A stretch of 64,000 nucleotides of DNA. It comes from Amphiplicatus metriothermophilus (GTDB lineage: Bacteria; Pseudomonadota; Alphaproteobacteria; Caulobacterales; Parvularculaceae). The notes below the pieces were generated by a model. The model was not told the DNA's origin, searched no databases, and saw nothing but the letters and a program-made list of their open reading frames with translations. The stretch lies in the NCBI RefSeq assembly GCF_900199215.1, contig NZ_FZQA01000004.1, positions 206,839 through 270,838 on the forward strand, in the 5' to 3' direction. Position numbers and translations under genes: made by a program. Positions 8,264-17,545 of this stretch are shown piece by piece. Every line of letters begins with the position of its first letter. Within the stretch, counting starts at the first letter, position 1.

Positions 8264-9565
8264 ATGCCGCCGGCGGATTACGTCCCTCTTCTCGACGACG
8301 GCGAAAAGCTGTCCGAGGATGCGCTTCGCGCGCTGCAGCTTGAGCGGCTGAAATGGTCGCTGCGGCACGCTTATGAAAACTGCCGTCCCTATCGCGCCAA
8401 GATGGAGGCGGCGGGCGCGACGCCGGACGACCTTAAGGATCTTTCCGACCTCTCGAAATTTCCTTTCACCGCCAAGGACGATCTGCGCGCGGCCTATCCT
8501 TTCGGCTTCTTCGCCGTTCCGATGGACCGGATCGTCCGCCTGCACGCCTCGTCCGGCACCACCGGCCGGCCTACCGTCGTCGGCTACACCCGGCGCGACA
8601 TCGAGACCTGGTCGGCGCTGATGGCCCGTTCGATCCGCGCGGCGGGCGGCAGGCCCGGCATGAAGGTCCATGTCGCCTATGGCTACGGGCTCTTCACCGG
8701 CGGGCTCGGCGCCCATTACGGCGCGGAGGCGCTGGGCTGCGCCGTGATTCCGATGTCGGGCGGACAGACCGAAAAACAGGTGCGGCTCATCTGCGATTTC
8801 GAGCCCGACGTCATCATGGTCACGCCGAGCTACATGCTCGCCATTCTCGACGCCTTCCGCCGCGAAGGCCTCGACCCGCGAAAGTCCTCCCTCAGGATCG
8901 GAATTTTCGGCGCCGAGCCCTGGAGCGAGGCGATGCGCGGCGAGATCGAGACGGCTTTCGACCTCGACGCCGTCGACATCTACGGCTTGTCGGAAGTCAT
9001 CGGACCCGGCGTCGCCAATGAATGCGTCGAGACCAAGGACGGTCTGACGGTCTGGGAGGATCATTTCTGGCCGGAGATCGTCGATCCGGAGACAGGCGAG
9101 CCCTTGCCGGAGGGCGCGCGCGGCGAGCTCGTGCTCACCTCGCTCACGAAAGAGGCGACGCCGGTCATCCGCTACCGAACGCGCGACCTGACGCGGCTGC
9201 TGCCCGGAACGGCGCGAGTCATGCGCCGCATGGAGCGCATTACAGGGCGTACGGACGATATGCTGATCGTGCGCGGCGTGAACGTCTTTCCCTCCCAGAT
9301 CGAGGAGCAGATTCTCGCCGTCCCCGACCTTGCGCCGCATTATCTTCTGGAGATCGCGCGTCCCGGCCGCCTTGACGAACTCGCCGCGATCGTCGAAGCG
9401 CGGCCGGGCGTCGAGGGGCCCGCGCGCGAGGCCGCCGCCCGTCTCCTCGCCCATCGCGTCAAATCCCTTATCGGCGTGAGCGTCGCCGTCAGGATCGTCG
9501 ATCCCGGCGCGATCGAGCGCTCGGCCGGCAAGGCGCGGCGCGTGCGCGACTTGCGCGGCGCGTGA
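8264..9565 (+). CDS. paaK: PaaK, phenylacetate-CoA ligase
   Basis: A 433-residue adenylate-forming ligase that activates phenylacetate to phenylacetyl-CoA with ATP. The P-loop-like motif is HASSGTTGRPTVVGYTRRD near residue 92. It is followed by FGAEPWSEAMR, DIYGLSEVIGPGVANEC (substrate/adenine pocket) and the C-terminal hinge RITGRTDDMLIVRGVNVFPS. It begins 4 bases after the paaZ stop, so it is cotranscribed with it. Paralogue class (PaaK1/PaaK2) was not determined. Confidence 0.95.
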   Translation: MPPADYVPLLDDGEKLSEDALRALQLERLKWSLRHAYENCRPYRAKMEAAGATPDDLKDLSDLSKFPFTAKDDLRAAYPFGFFAVPMDRIVRLHASSGTTGRPTVVGYTRRDIETWSALMARSIRAAGGRPGMKVHVAYGYGLFTGGLGAHYGAEALGCAVIPMSGGQTEKQVRLICDFEPDVIMVTPSYMLAILDAFRREGLDPRKSSLRIGIFGAEPWSEAMRGEIETAFDLDAVDIYGLSEVIGPGVANECVETKDGLTVWEDHFWPEIVDPETGEPLPEGARGELVLTSLTKEATPVIRYRTRDLTRLLPGTARVMRRMERITGRTDDMLIVRGVNVFPSQIEEQILAVPDLAPHYLLEIARPGRLDELAAIVEARPGVEGPAREAAARLLAHRVKSLIGVSVAVRIVDPGAIERSAGKARRVRDLRGA

Positions 9566-9587
9566 ACGCCGTTATCAACGGAACGCC

Positions 9588-10175
9588 ATGGCCCGCACCC
9601 AAGCCGCCGATTACGACAAGAAACGCGAGGCGATCACCGAACAGGCCGCCCGGCTGTTCGCCGCGCGCGGCTTCGCCGGCGCCTCGGTTTCCGAACTCGC
9701 CGCCCTGTGCGACGTCTCGAAGTCGCTCATCTATCATTATTATCCGTCCAAGGAGGCGATCCTCTTCGACGTGATGAGCGAGCATGTCGACGCGCTGCTC
9801 GACATCGTGCGCGCGCACCGCATCGAGGAAGGAACGCCGCAGGACTCGCTTCGCGCGCTCGCCCGCGCCCTGCTGCGCCGCTATGTGGGCGCGGCCGACC
9901 GGCAGAAGGTGCTGCTCTATGAGCGCGCGAGCCTGCCGAAGGCCCAGCGCGATGAGATCGTCGCCAAGCAGCGCGAGATCATCGCGGCCGTCGAGCGGAT
10001 TCTCGTTCGCGCCGCGCCCGCCCTCGCCCGCGACCGGGCGCGGCTGCGCGTCAGGGCGATGCTGTTCTTCGGAATGCTCAACTGGACCCACACCTGGTTC
10101 AACGCCGCCGGCCCGGTTTCGCGCGACGAGCTTGCGGAGACGGCCGCCGACGCGATTCTCCGCTCGGTCGCGTGA
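9588..10175 (+). CDS. TetR/AcrR-family regulator, probable PaaR
   Basis: A 195-residue TetR regulator. The N-terminal helix-turn-helix covers about residues 10-60 (ITEQAARLFAARGFAGASVS and CDVSKSLIYHYYPSKEAILF). The C-terminal domain, with GMLNWTHTWFNAAGPVSRDE, is the ligand-binding part and resembles regulators of acyl-CoA catabolism. It lies 22 bases after paaK. The two related palindromes at the paaA promoter and the paaI/paaG gap make it the likely phenylacetyl-CoA-responsive repressor of all three transcripts, by inference from context. Confidence 0.85.
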   Translation: MARTQAADYDKKREAITEQAARLFAARGFAGASVSELAALCDVSKSLIYHYYPSKEAILFDVMSEHVDALLDIVRAHRIEEGTPQDSLRALARALLRRYVGAADRQKVLLYERASLPKAQRDEIVAKQREIIAAVERILVRAAPALARDRARLRVRAMLFFGMLNWTHTWFNAAGPVSRDELAETAADAILRSVA

Positions 10176-10193
10176 GCCTTCCGCACGCCGGGA

Positions 10194-10222
10194 TTGACGG
10201 CGGGCGAGGACCTGCTAGTGCT
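10194..10222 (+). promoter_or_regulatory. Putative trp leader promoter
   Basis: TTGACG (10194-10199) and TAGTGC (10216-10221) are spaced 16 bases apart and end 7 bases before ATG 10229. That places transcription initiation at or next to the ATG of a short leader peptide, as known for the leaderless trpL transcript of Sinorhizobium. The -10 match is weak. Confidence 0.4.
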
Positions 10223-10228
10223 TCGCTC

Positions 10229-10279
10229 ATGAGCTCGACTTCTCGCACCATCAACCCTTGGCGGGGCGCCCTTCGATAG
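10229..10279 (+). CDS. Putative trp leader peptide (16 residues)
   Basis: ATG to TAG encodes MSSTSRTINPWRGALR, with a single Trp codon at position 11. It precedes trpE(G) by 93 bases, within a GC-rich segment able to form hairpins: GGCC-N5-GGCC around 10282-10295, and a longer imperfect stem between about 10300-10318 and 10345-10365. Attenuation by a ribosome stalled at Trp is established for alphaproteobacterial trpE(G). One Trp codon is fewer than usual and no clear U-tract follows the stems, so the call is tentative. Confidence 0.4.
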   Translation: MSSTSRTINPWRGALR

Positions 10280-10372
10280 GCGGCCCTTCCGGCCGTCGCG
10301 CGGGCGTGGCGGTCGCATGTTCCGAGCTCCTCCCCTGCAGCGCGCGACGGCGACGCCCACGCGGAGCAGGAT

Positions 10373-12523
10373 ATGCATTCGACCATCGAAACAGCCGGCG
10401 GCGCCCTGATCGAGCGCGAGAGCCGTCCCGCCTCCTATGAGGAGGGCGTCGGCGGGATCGTGCGCCGGCTCGACGCGCGCCGCGGCGTCGTGCTCGCCTC
10501 GGGCTTCGAATATCCGGGCCGTTATACGCGCCTCGACATCGGCTTCAGCGATCCGCCGATCGAGATCGCAAGCCGCGAGCGCGCGTTCCGCATTACGGCG
10601 CTGAACGCGCGCGGCGAGATTATTCTGCCGGCGCTCGTCGCCGCGCTCGACGGCCTCGACGCGCTCGAAAACCTCGACGCCGGCGCGCGCGAAATCCGCG
10701 GCCGCGTGCGCGCGCCGGCGGGCTATCTGCCCGAAGAGCAGCGCAGCCGGCAGCCCTCCGTCTTCTCCGTGCTGCGCGCGATCCTCGCCGCCTTTTCGAC
10801 ACGCGACGACCAGCATCTCGGCCTTTACGGCGCGTTCGCCTATGACCTCGCCTTCCAGTTCGAGGCGATCCGGCTCGCCCTGACGCGGCCGGACGATCAG
10901 CGCGACCTCGTGCTGTTTCTGCCCGACCGGATCGTCAGCGTCGATCACGCCCGGCGCGAGGCGGTGCTGCACGACTATGAATTCGCCTTCGCCGGAAAGA
11001 GCACGCGGAGTCTGCCCCGCGACACGCCCGACGCGCCGGCGCGCGCGGCCGCGCGTCCGGTCGAACGCGCCGGCGATCACGGGCCGGGCGAGTACGCCGC
11101 CGCGGTGGAGAAGGCGCGCGCGGCCTTCGCGCGCGGGGATCTGTTCGAAGCGGTGCTCAGTCAGACTTTCGTCGAGCCCTGCGAAGCGGCGCCGAGCGTT
11201 CTGTTCGAGCGGCTGCGCAAGGCCAATCCGTCTCCTTACGGCGCGCTCATGAATCTCGGCGAAGGCGAGTTTCTGATCGCCGCCTCGCCGGAGATGTATG
11301 TGCGCGTCGAGGAAAGCCGGGTCGAGACCTGCCCCATCTCCGGCACCATCGCGCGCGGCGACGATCCGCTGCAGGACGCCGAGCGCATCAGAACGCTTCT
11401 CAATTCGGAGAAAGACGCGGCCGAGCTCACCATGTGCACGGACGTCGACCGCAACGACAAGTCGCGCATCTGCGTTCCCGGCAGCGTGCGCGTCATCGGC
11501 CGACGCCAGCTCGAAATGTATTCGCGCCTCATCCACACGGTCGATCATGTGGAGGGCCAGCTTCTGCCCGGCTACGACGCGCTCGACGCCTTCCTCACCC
11601 ACATGTGGGCGGTGACGGTGACCGGCGCGCCGAAGCTGTGGGCGATGCAGTTCGTCGAAGACAACGAGAAATCGGCCCGGCGCTGGTATGGCGGCGCTAT
11701 CGGGCGCGCGACCTTCGACGGCGGCATGAACACGGGCCTGACCCTGCGCACGATCCGCCTCAAGGACGGCGCCGCGGAGGTGCGCGCCGGCGCGACCCTT
11801 CTGTTCGACAGCGATCCGCAGGCGGAGGATGAGGAATGCCGCCTCAAGGCCTCTGCCCTGTTCTCCGCGATTCGCGAAAAGCAGGAGCCGCGCGCCGCGC
11901 AGAACGCCCCGCGCCCCCAGCCCGGCGCCGGAAAGCGGGTGCTGATGGTGGATCATCAGGATTCCTTCGTGCACACGCTCAACAGCTATTTCCGCTGGTT
12001 AGGCTGCGCGGTCGAAACCCTGCGCCCCGAGGCGGCGCGCGCCGCGCTCGCCGAAGGCCGCGAGGTCGATCTCGTGCTGCTCTCGCCGGGCCCCGGCCGG
12101 CCGGCCGATTTCGATCTTTGCGAGACCCTGCGCCTCATCGACGCGCGGGGACTGCCCGTCTTCGGCGTCTGTCTGGGGCTTCAGGGCATGGTGGAATATG
12201 GCGGCGGAACGCTTCGCGTGCTGCCGTACCCGATGCACGGCAAGCCGTCGGAGATCCGAAATCTCGGCGGGCGGCTGCTTAACGGCCTGCCGGCGCGCTT
12301 CACGGTGGCGCGTTATCACTCGCTGCACGCCCGCGAAGAGGACGTCCCGGCCGGCTTCGCGGTCACGTCCCTCGCCGACGACGGCGTCGTCATGGCGATC
12401 GAGCACGAGATGAAGCCGTGGGCGGCGGTGCAGTTTCACCCCGAGTCGATCCTCACCGCGCCGGCGGAGATCGGCCAGCCGCTCATCGCCAACGCGCTGA
12501 CGGCGTTGTGCGGAACGCGCTGA
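10373..12523 (+). CDS. trpE(G): Fused anthranilate synthase TrpE-TrpG
   Basis: A 716-residue fusion of the chorismate-binding TrpE component (to about residue 510) and the glutamine amidotransferase TrpG (from about residue 520). TrpE motifs are CPISGTIARGDDPLQDAERI, LTMCTDVDRNDKSRI and GGAIGRATFDGG. TrpG has its catalytic Cys600 in FGVCLGLQGMVEY and the His/Glu pair in AVQFHPES. It makes anthranilate from chorismate and glutamine in tryptophan synthesis. The fused form is typical of Rhizobiales and other alphaproteobacteria. The ATG at 10373 follows GCAGGA. Confidence 0.95.
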   Translation: MHSTIETAGGALIERESRPASYEEGVGGIVRRLDARRGVVLASGFEYPGRYTRLDIGFSDPPIEIASRERAFRITALNARGEIILPALVAALDGLDALENLDAGAREIRGRVRAPAGYLPEEQRSRQPSVFSVLRAILAAFSTRDDQHLGLYGAFAYDLAFQFEAIRLALTRPDDQRDLVLFLPDRIVSVDHARREAVLHDYEFAFAGKSTRSLPRDTPDAPARAAARPVERAGDHGPGEYAAAVEKARAAFARGDLFEAVLSQTFVEPCEAAPSVLFERLRKANPSPYGALMNLGEGEFLIAASPEMYVRVEESRVETCPISGTIARGDDPLQDAERIRTLLNSEKDAAELTMCTDVDRNDKSRICVPGSVRVIGRRQLEMYSRLIHTVDHVEGQLLPGYDALDAFLTHMWAVTVTGAPKLWAMQFVEDNEKSARRWYGGAIGRATFDGGMNTGLTLRTIRLKDGAAEVRAGATLLFDSDPQAEDEECRLKASALFSAIREKQEPRAAQNAPRPQPGAGKRVLMVDHQDSFVHTLNSYFRWLGCAVETLRPEAARAALAEGREVDLVLLSPGPGRPADFDLCETLRLIDARGLPVFGVCLGLQGMVEYGGGTLRVLPYPMHGKPSEIRNLGGRLLNGLPARFTVARYHSLHAREEDVPAGFAVTSLADDGVVMAIEHEMKPWAAVQFHPESILTAPAEIGQPLIANALTALCGTR

Positions 12524-12533
12524 ATGGGGCGGC

Positions 12534-12938
12534 TCACGCCGTCCGGGAGAGTTTCGCGAGCCAGGCGCAGTTTCCGCTCATCACGCCGCCCGTGAGCACG
12601 CCGTCATCGCCGATGCGGCCTTCGAAACGGGTCCATTTCCCGTCCGCGAACCGGTACTCGCCCGTGAAGAATCCGCTGGACGTGACGACGCCTCTGGCCA
12701 CATACCGTCCCTCTGCGGACAGACCTTTGAGGCTTCCTTCCCTGATCTCGATGCGGCTGAGCGGCAAGGGCGCGCAGCCCGGCCCGGAAAGGGCCGTCTC
12801 GACTTCCGCCGCGCCGCTATAAGCGCCGTCGAATCGGTCGGAAACCGGCGCGGCCGCCGCCGTGGAAGCGAGCGCCAACGCCGCCGCGGCGGCGGAAATC
12901 CCGATGAACGATTTGCGATCCCGGCGAGCGCTTTTCAT
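12534..12938 (-). CDS. Exported protein of unknown function
   Basis: A 134-residue protein. The start at ATG 12938 is supported by a GGAGGAG ribosome-binding sequence (12940-12947); the open extension upstream to 13067 has no such site. An N-terminal signal peptide (KSFIGISAAAAALALASTAA, cleavage near AAAAPVS) precedes a small beta-rich domain with one Cys pair (GPGCAPLPLS and SGNCAWLAKL). It resembles no family I can name. It converges with trpE(G), with 10 bases between stops and no evident terminator. Confidence 0.7.
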   Translation of the reverse strand: MKSARRDRKSFIGISAAAAALALASTAAAAPVSDRFDGAYSGAAEVETALSGPGCAPLPLSRIEIREGSLKGLSAEGRYVARGVVTSSGFFTGEYRFADGKWTRFEGRIGDDGVLTGGVMSGNCAWLAKLSRTA

Positions 12939-13080
12939 CTTCTCCTCCGCTGAATGATTTCCGCGTACGAACAGATGAGGCGGGCCGGCGCGCCCGCCGC
13001 CCGGACGCCATGGGGCGGCCGGGCGTCGCAGCCCATTGTCAGGTAGAAATTGTCCTAGGAATTTCAAGAGGGTGGCGCGC

Positions 13081-14220
13081 TCACCAGCCGTTGATTCGCG
13101 GCCAGCGGGCGAAGGCGCGGCCGTCCTCGCCCGTTACGAGATAGGAGCCGTGCTGGGCCGCCGTCGCACAGGCGTGGTTGGGCAGGATGCGGAGCAAGGT
13201 CCCGACCGGATAATCCTGCACGTCGAGCGGCTTTCCGTCCCGCCGCGCGACGATCCCGTGCTCCTGGCTGCAGGAGACGACGATCAGATCGTCGAGCGGC
13301 CGGCCGGCCGCGTCGCAGACGACGCCGTAGCCCTGGCCGACCGGCTGCTTCGCCGCGCCGCGATCGCGCGACAGCGCCATCCAGCCCGCGTCGATAATGA
13401 GCCGGCCGCGATCCGCCTGACGGCCGATCACGCTGGCGAGCACGCTGAGCGCGATGTCCTCGAACGCGCATACGCCGAGCCCCGCCATGACGAGATCCAT
13501 GAACATGTAGACCCCGGCGCGGACCTCCGTCACGCCGTCGAAACGTTCCGCGAACAGGGCCGTCGGCGTCGAACCGACGCTGACGATCTCGCAGCCGAGC
13601 CCGGCCTCGCGCAGCATCGTCGCCGTTCCGGCGACGGCGCGGCGCTCGCGCTCGGCCATCGCGCGGATGTCCTCGACGCTGCGGCTGGCGTAAGAGCCGC
13701 CGGCGTGCGTCATCAGCCCACGGAAGACGAGTCCCGGCGCTGCGTCGATGCGTCGCGCGATCGCCAGAGCTTCCTCGCTTTCAGGCTTCACGCCCGCGCG
13801 CACGCCGTCGCTGTCGATTTCGACGACGACGCCGATCCCGCTCTCGCCGGCGCGCGCGGCCAGAGCCTGCGCGCCGTCGATGGAATCGACCGTCACGATG
13901 ATGTCGGCGCCCTCATCCTTCAGCTTCAGGGCGCGACCGATCTTGCCGGGCGCCATGCCCACCGCATACAGAATATTGCGCGCGCCGTGTTCGAAAGCGT
14001 ATTCGGCCTCGGCGAGGGTCGAGACCGCGACCCCGACCGCGCCCTCAAGAGCGGGACGATAGACCTCTATCGACTTGGCGGTCTTGATATGCGGGCGCAG
14101 GGGAACGCCGAAGCGCGCGAGCCGCGTCTTCATTCGCGCCAGATTGCGCTCAAGCCGGACGGCGTCCAGCACGAGCTGCGGCGTCTCGAAACGGTCGAGA
14201 GCTTTCGGTTCGTCGGCCAT
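13081..14220 (-). CDS. D-threonine aldolase / D-serine dehydratase-like (alanine racemase N-terminal fold) protein
   Basis: 379 residues of the DSD1/D-threonine-aldolase family. The PLP-binding barrel starts ETPQLVLDAVRLERNLARM and carries the Schiff-base Lys region RPHIKTAKS. Metal-binding residues of the C-terminal domain are in SQEHGIV and LPNHACATAA. These enzymes cleave D-3-hydroxy amino acids or dehydrate D-serine; the substrate here is not predictable. ATG 14220 overlaps the scoB stop (ATGA-type), so it belongs to the scoA-scoB operon, an unusual partner for ketone-body CoA transferase. Confidence 0.85.
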   Translation of the reverse strand: MADEPKALDRFETPQLVLDAVRLERNLARMKTRLARFGVPLRPHIKTAKSIEVYRPALEGAVGVAVSTLAEAEYAFEHGARNILYAVGMAPGKIGRALKLKDEGADIIVTVDSIDGAQALAARAGESGIGVVVEIDSDGVRAGVKPESEEALAIARRIDAAPGLVFRGLMTHAGGSYASRSVEDIRAMAERERRAVAGTATMLREAGLGCEIVSVGSTPTALFAERFDGVTEVRAGVYMFMDLVMAGLGVCAFEDIALSVLASVIGRQADRGRLIIDAGWMALSRDRGAAKQPVGQGYGVVCDAAGRPLDDLIVVSCSQEHGIVARRDGKPLDVQDYPVGTLLRILPNHACATAAQHGSYLVTGEDGRAFARWPRINGW

Positions 14221-14858
14221 CACACGGCGACGTCGAACCGCGCCTCGGTCTTCTCCTTCACCTCGTCGACCGTGACGTCCGGCGCGAGCTCGACGAGCGT
14301 GAGCCCTTGGCCGCGCGCGACATTGAACACGCCGAGATTGGTGACGATCATGTCGACGCATTCCTTGCCGGTGAGCGGCAGGGTGCATTCTTTCAGGATC
14401 TTCGGCGCGCCGTTCTTGGACGTATGGTCCATGACGACCACGACCTTCTTGACCCCGGCGACGAGATCCATCGCCCCGCCCATGCCCTTGACCAGCTTGC
14501 CGGGGATCATCCAGTTGGCGAGGTCGCCTTTTTCCGAGACCTCCATCGCGCCGAGAATGGCGATGTCGATATGCCCGCCGCGGATCATCGCGAAGGAATC
14601 GGCGGAGGAAAAATAAGAAGTGCGCTTCAGCTCCGTAATGGTCTGTTTGCCGGCGTTGATGAGGTCGGGATCGACTTCGTCCTCATACGGAAACGGCCCC
14701 ATACCGAGCATGCCGTTCTCCGACTGCAAGGTGACGTCGATGTCCTCGCCGATGTAATTGGCCACCAGCGTCGGAATGCCGATGCCGAGATTGACGTAAT
14801 AGCCGTCTTTCAGCTCCTTGGCGGCGCGCTGCGCCATCTGGTTGCGGTCCCAGGCCAT
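14220..14858 (-). CDS. scoB: 3-oxoacid CoA-transferase subunit B
   Basis: 212 residues. The catalytic Glu47 lies in [15 protein letters not shown], the thioester-forming residue of class I CoA transferases. The segment [20 protein letters not shown] is characteristic of ScoB. With ScoA it moves CoA from succinyl-CoA to acetoacetate (or to 3-oxoadipate in PcaIJ relatives; sequence alone does not separate these). It overlaps scoA by one base upstream and the aldolase-like gene downstream. Confidence 0.93.
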   Translation of the reverse strand: MAWDRNQMAQRAAKELKDGYYVNLGIGIPTLVANYIGEDIDVTLQSENGMLGMGPFPYEDEVDPDLINAGKQTITELKRTSYFSSADSFAMIRGGHIDIAILGAMEVSEKGDLANWMIPGKLVKGMGGAMDLVAGVKKVVVVMDHTSKNGAPKILKECTLPLTGKECVDMIVTNLGVFNVARGQGLTLVELAPDVTVDEVKEKTEARFDVAV

Positions 14859-15562
14859 CAGGCGGTCTCCCTTTGCCGAACCGTGCGCTGCTCGATGCGC
14901 TTCTCGAACTCGCCCTTGATCAGACGATGCACATAGATGCCGGGCGTGTGGATGCAGTCGGGATTGAGCGAACCGAGCGGGACGATCTCTTCGACCTCGG
15001 CGATGGTCACCTTGCCGGCCGTGGCCATCATCGGGTTAAAATTGCGCGCGGTTTTGCGATAGACCAGATTGCCCTGCGGGTCGCCCTTCCACGCCTTGAC
15101 GATGGAGAGGTCGGCGACGAGGCCGGTCTCGAGAATATAGGTCTCGCCGCTGAACTCCTTGTGCTCCTTGCCTTCGGCGATCATCGTGCCGACGCCGGTC
15201 TTGGTGTAGAAGCCGGGTATGCCCGCCCCGCCGGCGCGGATGCGCTCGGCGAGCGTGCCTTGCGGATTGAACTCAAGCTCCAGCTCGCCGGACAGATACT
15301 GCCGCTCGAACTCCTTGTTCTCGCCCACATAGGACGAGACCATCTTTTTGATCTGCCGGTTCTTGAGAAGGATGCCGAGGCCGAAATCGTCGACGCCGCA
15401 ATTGTTGGAGATGACCGTGAGGTCCTTCACCCCGATCTCGCGCAGGGCGGCGATGAGATTCTCCGGAATGCCGCACAGGCCGAAGCCGCCGGCCATGATG
15501 GTCATGCCGTCGAAGACGACGCCTTCGAGCGCGGCGCGCGCGTCCTTATAAATCTTCTCCAT
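14858..15562 (-). CDS. scoA: 3-oxoacid CoA-transferase subunit A
   Basis: 234 residues, the typical ScoA length. The N-terminus [19 protein letters not shown] leads to the glycine-rich [20 protein letters not shown] and [16 protein letters not shown]. It forms the CoA-transferase heterodimer with ScoB for short-chain 3-oxoacid use. It is the first gene of a three-gene minus-strand operon. The 132-base gap to the divergent sulfotransferase-like gene shows no motif I can name. Confidence 0.93.
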   Translation of the reverse strand: MEKIYKDARAALEGVVFDGMTIMAGGFGLCGIPENLIAALREIGVKDLTVISNNCGVDDFGLGILLKNRQIKKMVSSYVGENKEFERQYLSGELELEFNPQGTLAERIRAGGAGIPGFYTKTGVGTMIAEGKEHKEFSGETYILETGLVADLSIVKAWKGDPQGNLVYRKTARNFNPMMATAGKVTIAEVEEIVPLGSLNPDCIHTPGIYVHRLIKGEFEKRIEQRTVRQRETA

Positions 15563-15694
15563 CCGCGACCTCCCTTGTCGGCGACGGACCTAGCGCAAAC
15601 GGGCGCGAGGGTAAACAAGACCAAGGTCTTAGGCGGCGGGCTCAAATGCGTCTGAAGGCTGGCGGCGCGGGCCCGAGCCGGGCATAAACGGTCC

Positions 15695-16738
15695 ATGACC
15701 GACGTTCAGGCGCTCGCCGCGGACCCCTGCTGGCTGCCCGAAGCCTATGACGCGGCGCGCGGCGTGCTTCGCTTCGCCCGCATCGACCGGGCGGGGCTCG
15801 CTCGCGAGCCGTTTCTCGACAGGCGCATGGAGGGCTCGGTGACGGCGCGCGCCGAGGCGAGCCTCGACGCCGTCGCCCGCGCCCTCGGGCGAACCGCGCC
15901 GGCGCCCGTTCCGGCCTTCATTTTTCATACGGCCTTTTGCTGCTCGACGCTGCTTGCGCGCGCCCTCGACGCGCCGGGCGCCTGTCTGTCGCTCAAGGAG
16001 CCCAACATTCTGCTCGATCTGGCCAACGCCGGGCGCGTCGACGAGCGCCTGCGGCGCGACCCGGCCGCCTTCGCGCGGCTGTTTCAGCTCGTCGCGCGCC
16101 TGCTCGCCCGTCCGCATGCGCAGGGCGAGCGCGTGCTCATCAAGCCGACCAACACCGCGAGCACGCTGGCGCAAGCCGCTCTCGCCGCCGGGTCGCCTTG
16201 CCTGTTCCTCTATGGCGACCTCGAGGAGTTTCTTATCTCCATCCTGAAGAAGGGCGAAGAGGGCCGCGTTTTCGCGCGTCAGCTTTACAACATCTTCGCG
16301 CTCGACGGCGTCGGGCTCGCCGCGATTCCGCCGCGCCAGGCCATGGGCTTCACCGACCTGCAGGTCGCCGCCGTGGTCTGGCGCCATCAGATCGAGCAGT
16401 TCGCGCAGCTGCTCGCCGCCGCGCCAGCCGGCGCGCGCATCGCCTCGCTCGACTTCCGCCGCCTGCTCGCCGGACCGGCGCGAACCCTCAAGGCCGTCTC
16501 GCGCGCGCTCGACCTTCCGATTTCCGACGAAGCGCTGGAGGCCGCCGCGGCCGGCGAGATATTCGCGCGCAACGCCAAATTCGCCGATCAGACCTATGAC
16601 GCCGCGAAACGGGAGGCGGAAGAAAAAGCCCTGCGCGAACGCTGGCGGGCCGAGCTGGACATCATCGGGCGTTGGGCTGGCCAGCTTCATCTTGGCGCGG
16701 ACGCGCGCTTTCCCCTGCCGCGGGCGCTGGCGGCCTGA
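15695..16738 (+). CDS. Sulfotransferase-like P-loop protein
   Basis: 347 residues. FIFHTAFCCSTLLARALDAP near residue 75 resembles the 5'-phosphosulfate loop of sulfotransferases (the usual PRSGTTLL form is altered to FCCSTLL). SLKEPNILLDL and LIKPTNTASTLAQAAL follow in positions expected for the fold, and FLYGDLEEFLISILKKGEEG resembles the 3'-phosphate region. No signal peptide is visible, so it is probably cytoplasmic. The acceptor is unknown, and binding of PAPS is not certain because of the atypical loop. It stands alone between divergent scoA and the convergent DUF1365 gene. Confidence 0.6.
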   Translation: MTDVQALAADPCWLPEAYDAARGVLRFARIDRAGLAREPFLDRRMEGSVTARAEASLDAVARALGRTAPAPVPAFIFHTAFCCSTLLARALDAPGACLSLKEPNILLDLANAGRVDERLRRDPAAFARLFQLVARLLARPHAQGERVLIKPTNTASTLAQAALAAGSPCLFLYGDLEEFLISILKKGEEGRVFARQLYNIFALDGVGLAAIPPRQAMGFTDLQVAAVVWRHQIEQFAQLLAAAPAGARIASLDFRRLLAGPARTLKAVSRALDLPISDEALEAAAAGEIFARNAKFADQTYDAAKREAEEKALRERWRAELDIIGRWAGQLHLGADARFPLPRALAA

Positions 16739-16750
16739 GACGGCGCCGGC

Positions 16751-17545
16751 TCATGCGGCCTTGTCCGTCGGCGCCTGTTCGCGAACGAGCGTGACGGGCT
16801 CGGCCGGATCGGGCGCGCCCTTGCGCAGGCGGAGGCCCTTGGCGAGGAGCCTCAAGGCTTCCCAGTGAATGCCCGCGATGACCTTCACGGTCATCAATGG
16901 ATAGGCGAAGAACGCCTGCAGCAGCGTCCGGTCCGTCAAGGCCCGCCGGCGCGCTGAAAAGGCGGCATGGAGCACGGCGCCCTCGGCGTCGCTCTGGCGG
17001 ATCACGACCGCAAGCTCCTCGCCGGGACGCGTCAGGCGAAACGCATAACGCATGTCCATCGCCATGAAGGGCGAGACGTGAAAGACCTTGTCCGCCGCCT
17101 GGCGGATCACGGGCGCATCGCCATCGACCGGAATAAGGTAGCCGTGTTTCCCGCCGAAAGTGTTGCGCACCTCGTAGAGAACCGCCGAAAGCGCGCCCGC
17201 GCGGTCATGACAGTAATAGACCGCAAGCGGATTGAAGGCGTATCCCAATATGCGCGGATAAAACAGCAGCAGCAGGCGGCCCTGCGCGTCGATCCCGCGC
17301 GCGGCGAGCGCGGCGCGCACGCGCGCGGCGACCGGTCCCGTGCCGGGAGGGCCGAAATCGGCGTCGTGAAAAGAGAAGAGATTGAAACCGTTGCGCGAGA
17401 AGCATGTCAGCCGCGCCGCCAGGCCGTCGAGACGGTCGAGATCGGCCAGCATCGAGAACACGCGGTAGGAAAAACGGTGGCGCACGGGCTTGAGCCGGCG
17501 GTGCGCGACTCGGCCGACATAAAGCGCGCCGTCTGCGTCCTTCAT
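16751..17545 (-). CDS. DUF1365 family protein
   Basis: 264 residues of DUF1365. The start is MKDADGALYVGRVAHRRLK, followed by HRFSYRVFSMLADLDRLDGL, FYPRILGYAFNPLAVYYCHD and FHVSPFMAMDMRYAFRLTRP. In Rhodobacter and relatives this family is encoded beside an FAD oxidoreductase and a cyclopropane-fatty-acid-synthase-like enzyme under the singlet-oxygen sigma factor; the biochemical role is unsettled. It overlaps the end of the FAD gene by 4 bases and so shares its transcript. No methyltransferase follows here. Confidence 0.88.
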   Translation of the reverse strand: MKDADGALYVGRVAHRRLKPVRHRFSYRVFSMLADLDRLDGLAARLTCFSRNGFNLFSFHDADFGPPGTGPVAARVRAALAARGIDAQGRLLLLFYPRILGYAFNPLAVYYCHDRAGALSAVLYEVRNTFGGKHGYLIPVDGDAPVIRQAADKVFHVSPFMAMDMRYAFRLTRPGEELAVVIRQSDAEGAVLHAAFSARRRALTDRTLLQAFFAYPLMTVKVIAGIHWEALRLLAKGLRLRKGAPDPAEPVTLVREQAPTDKAA

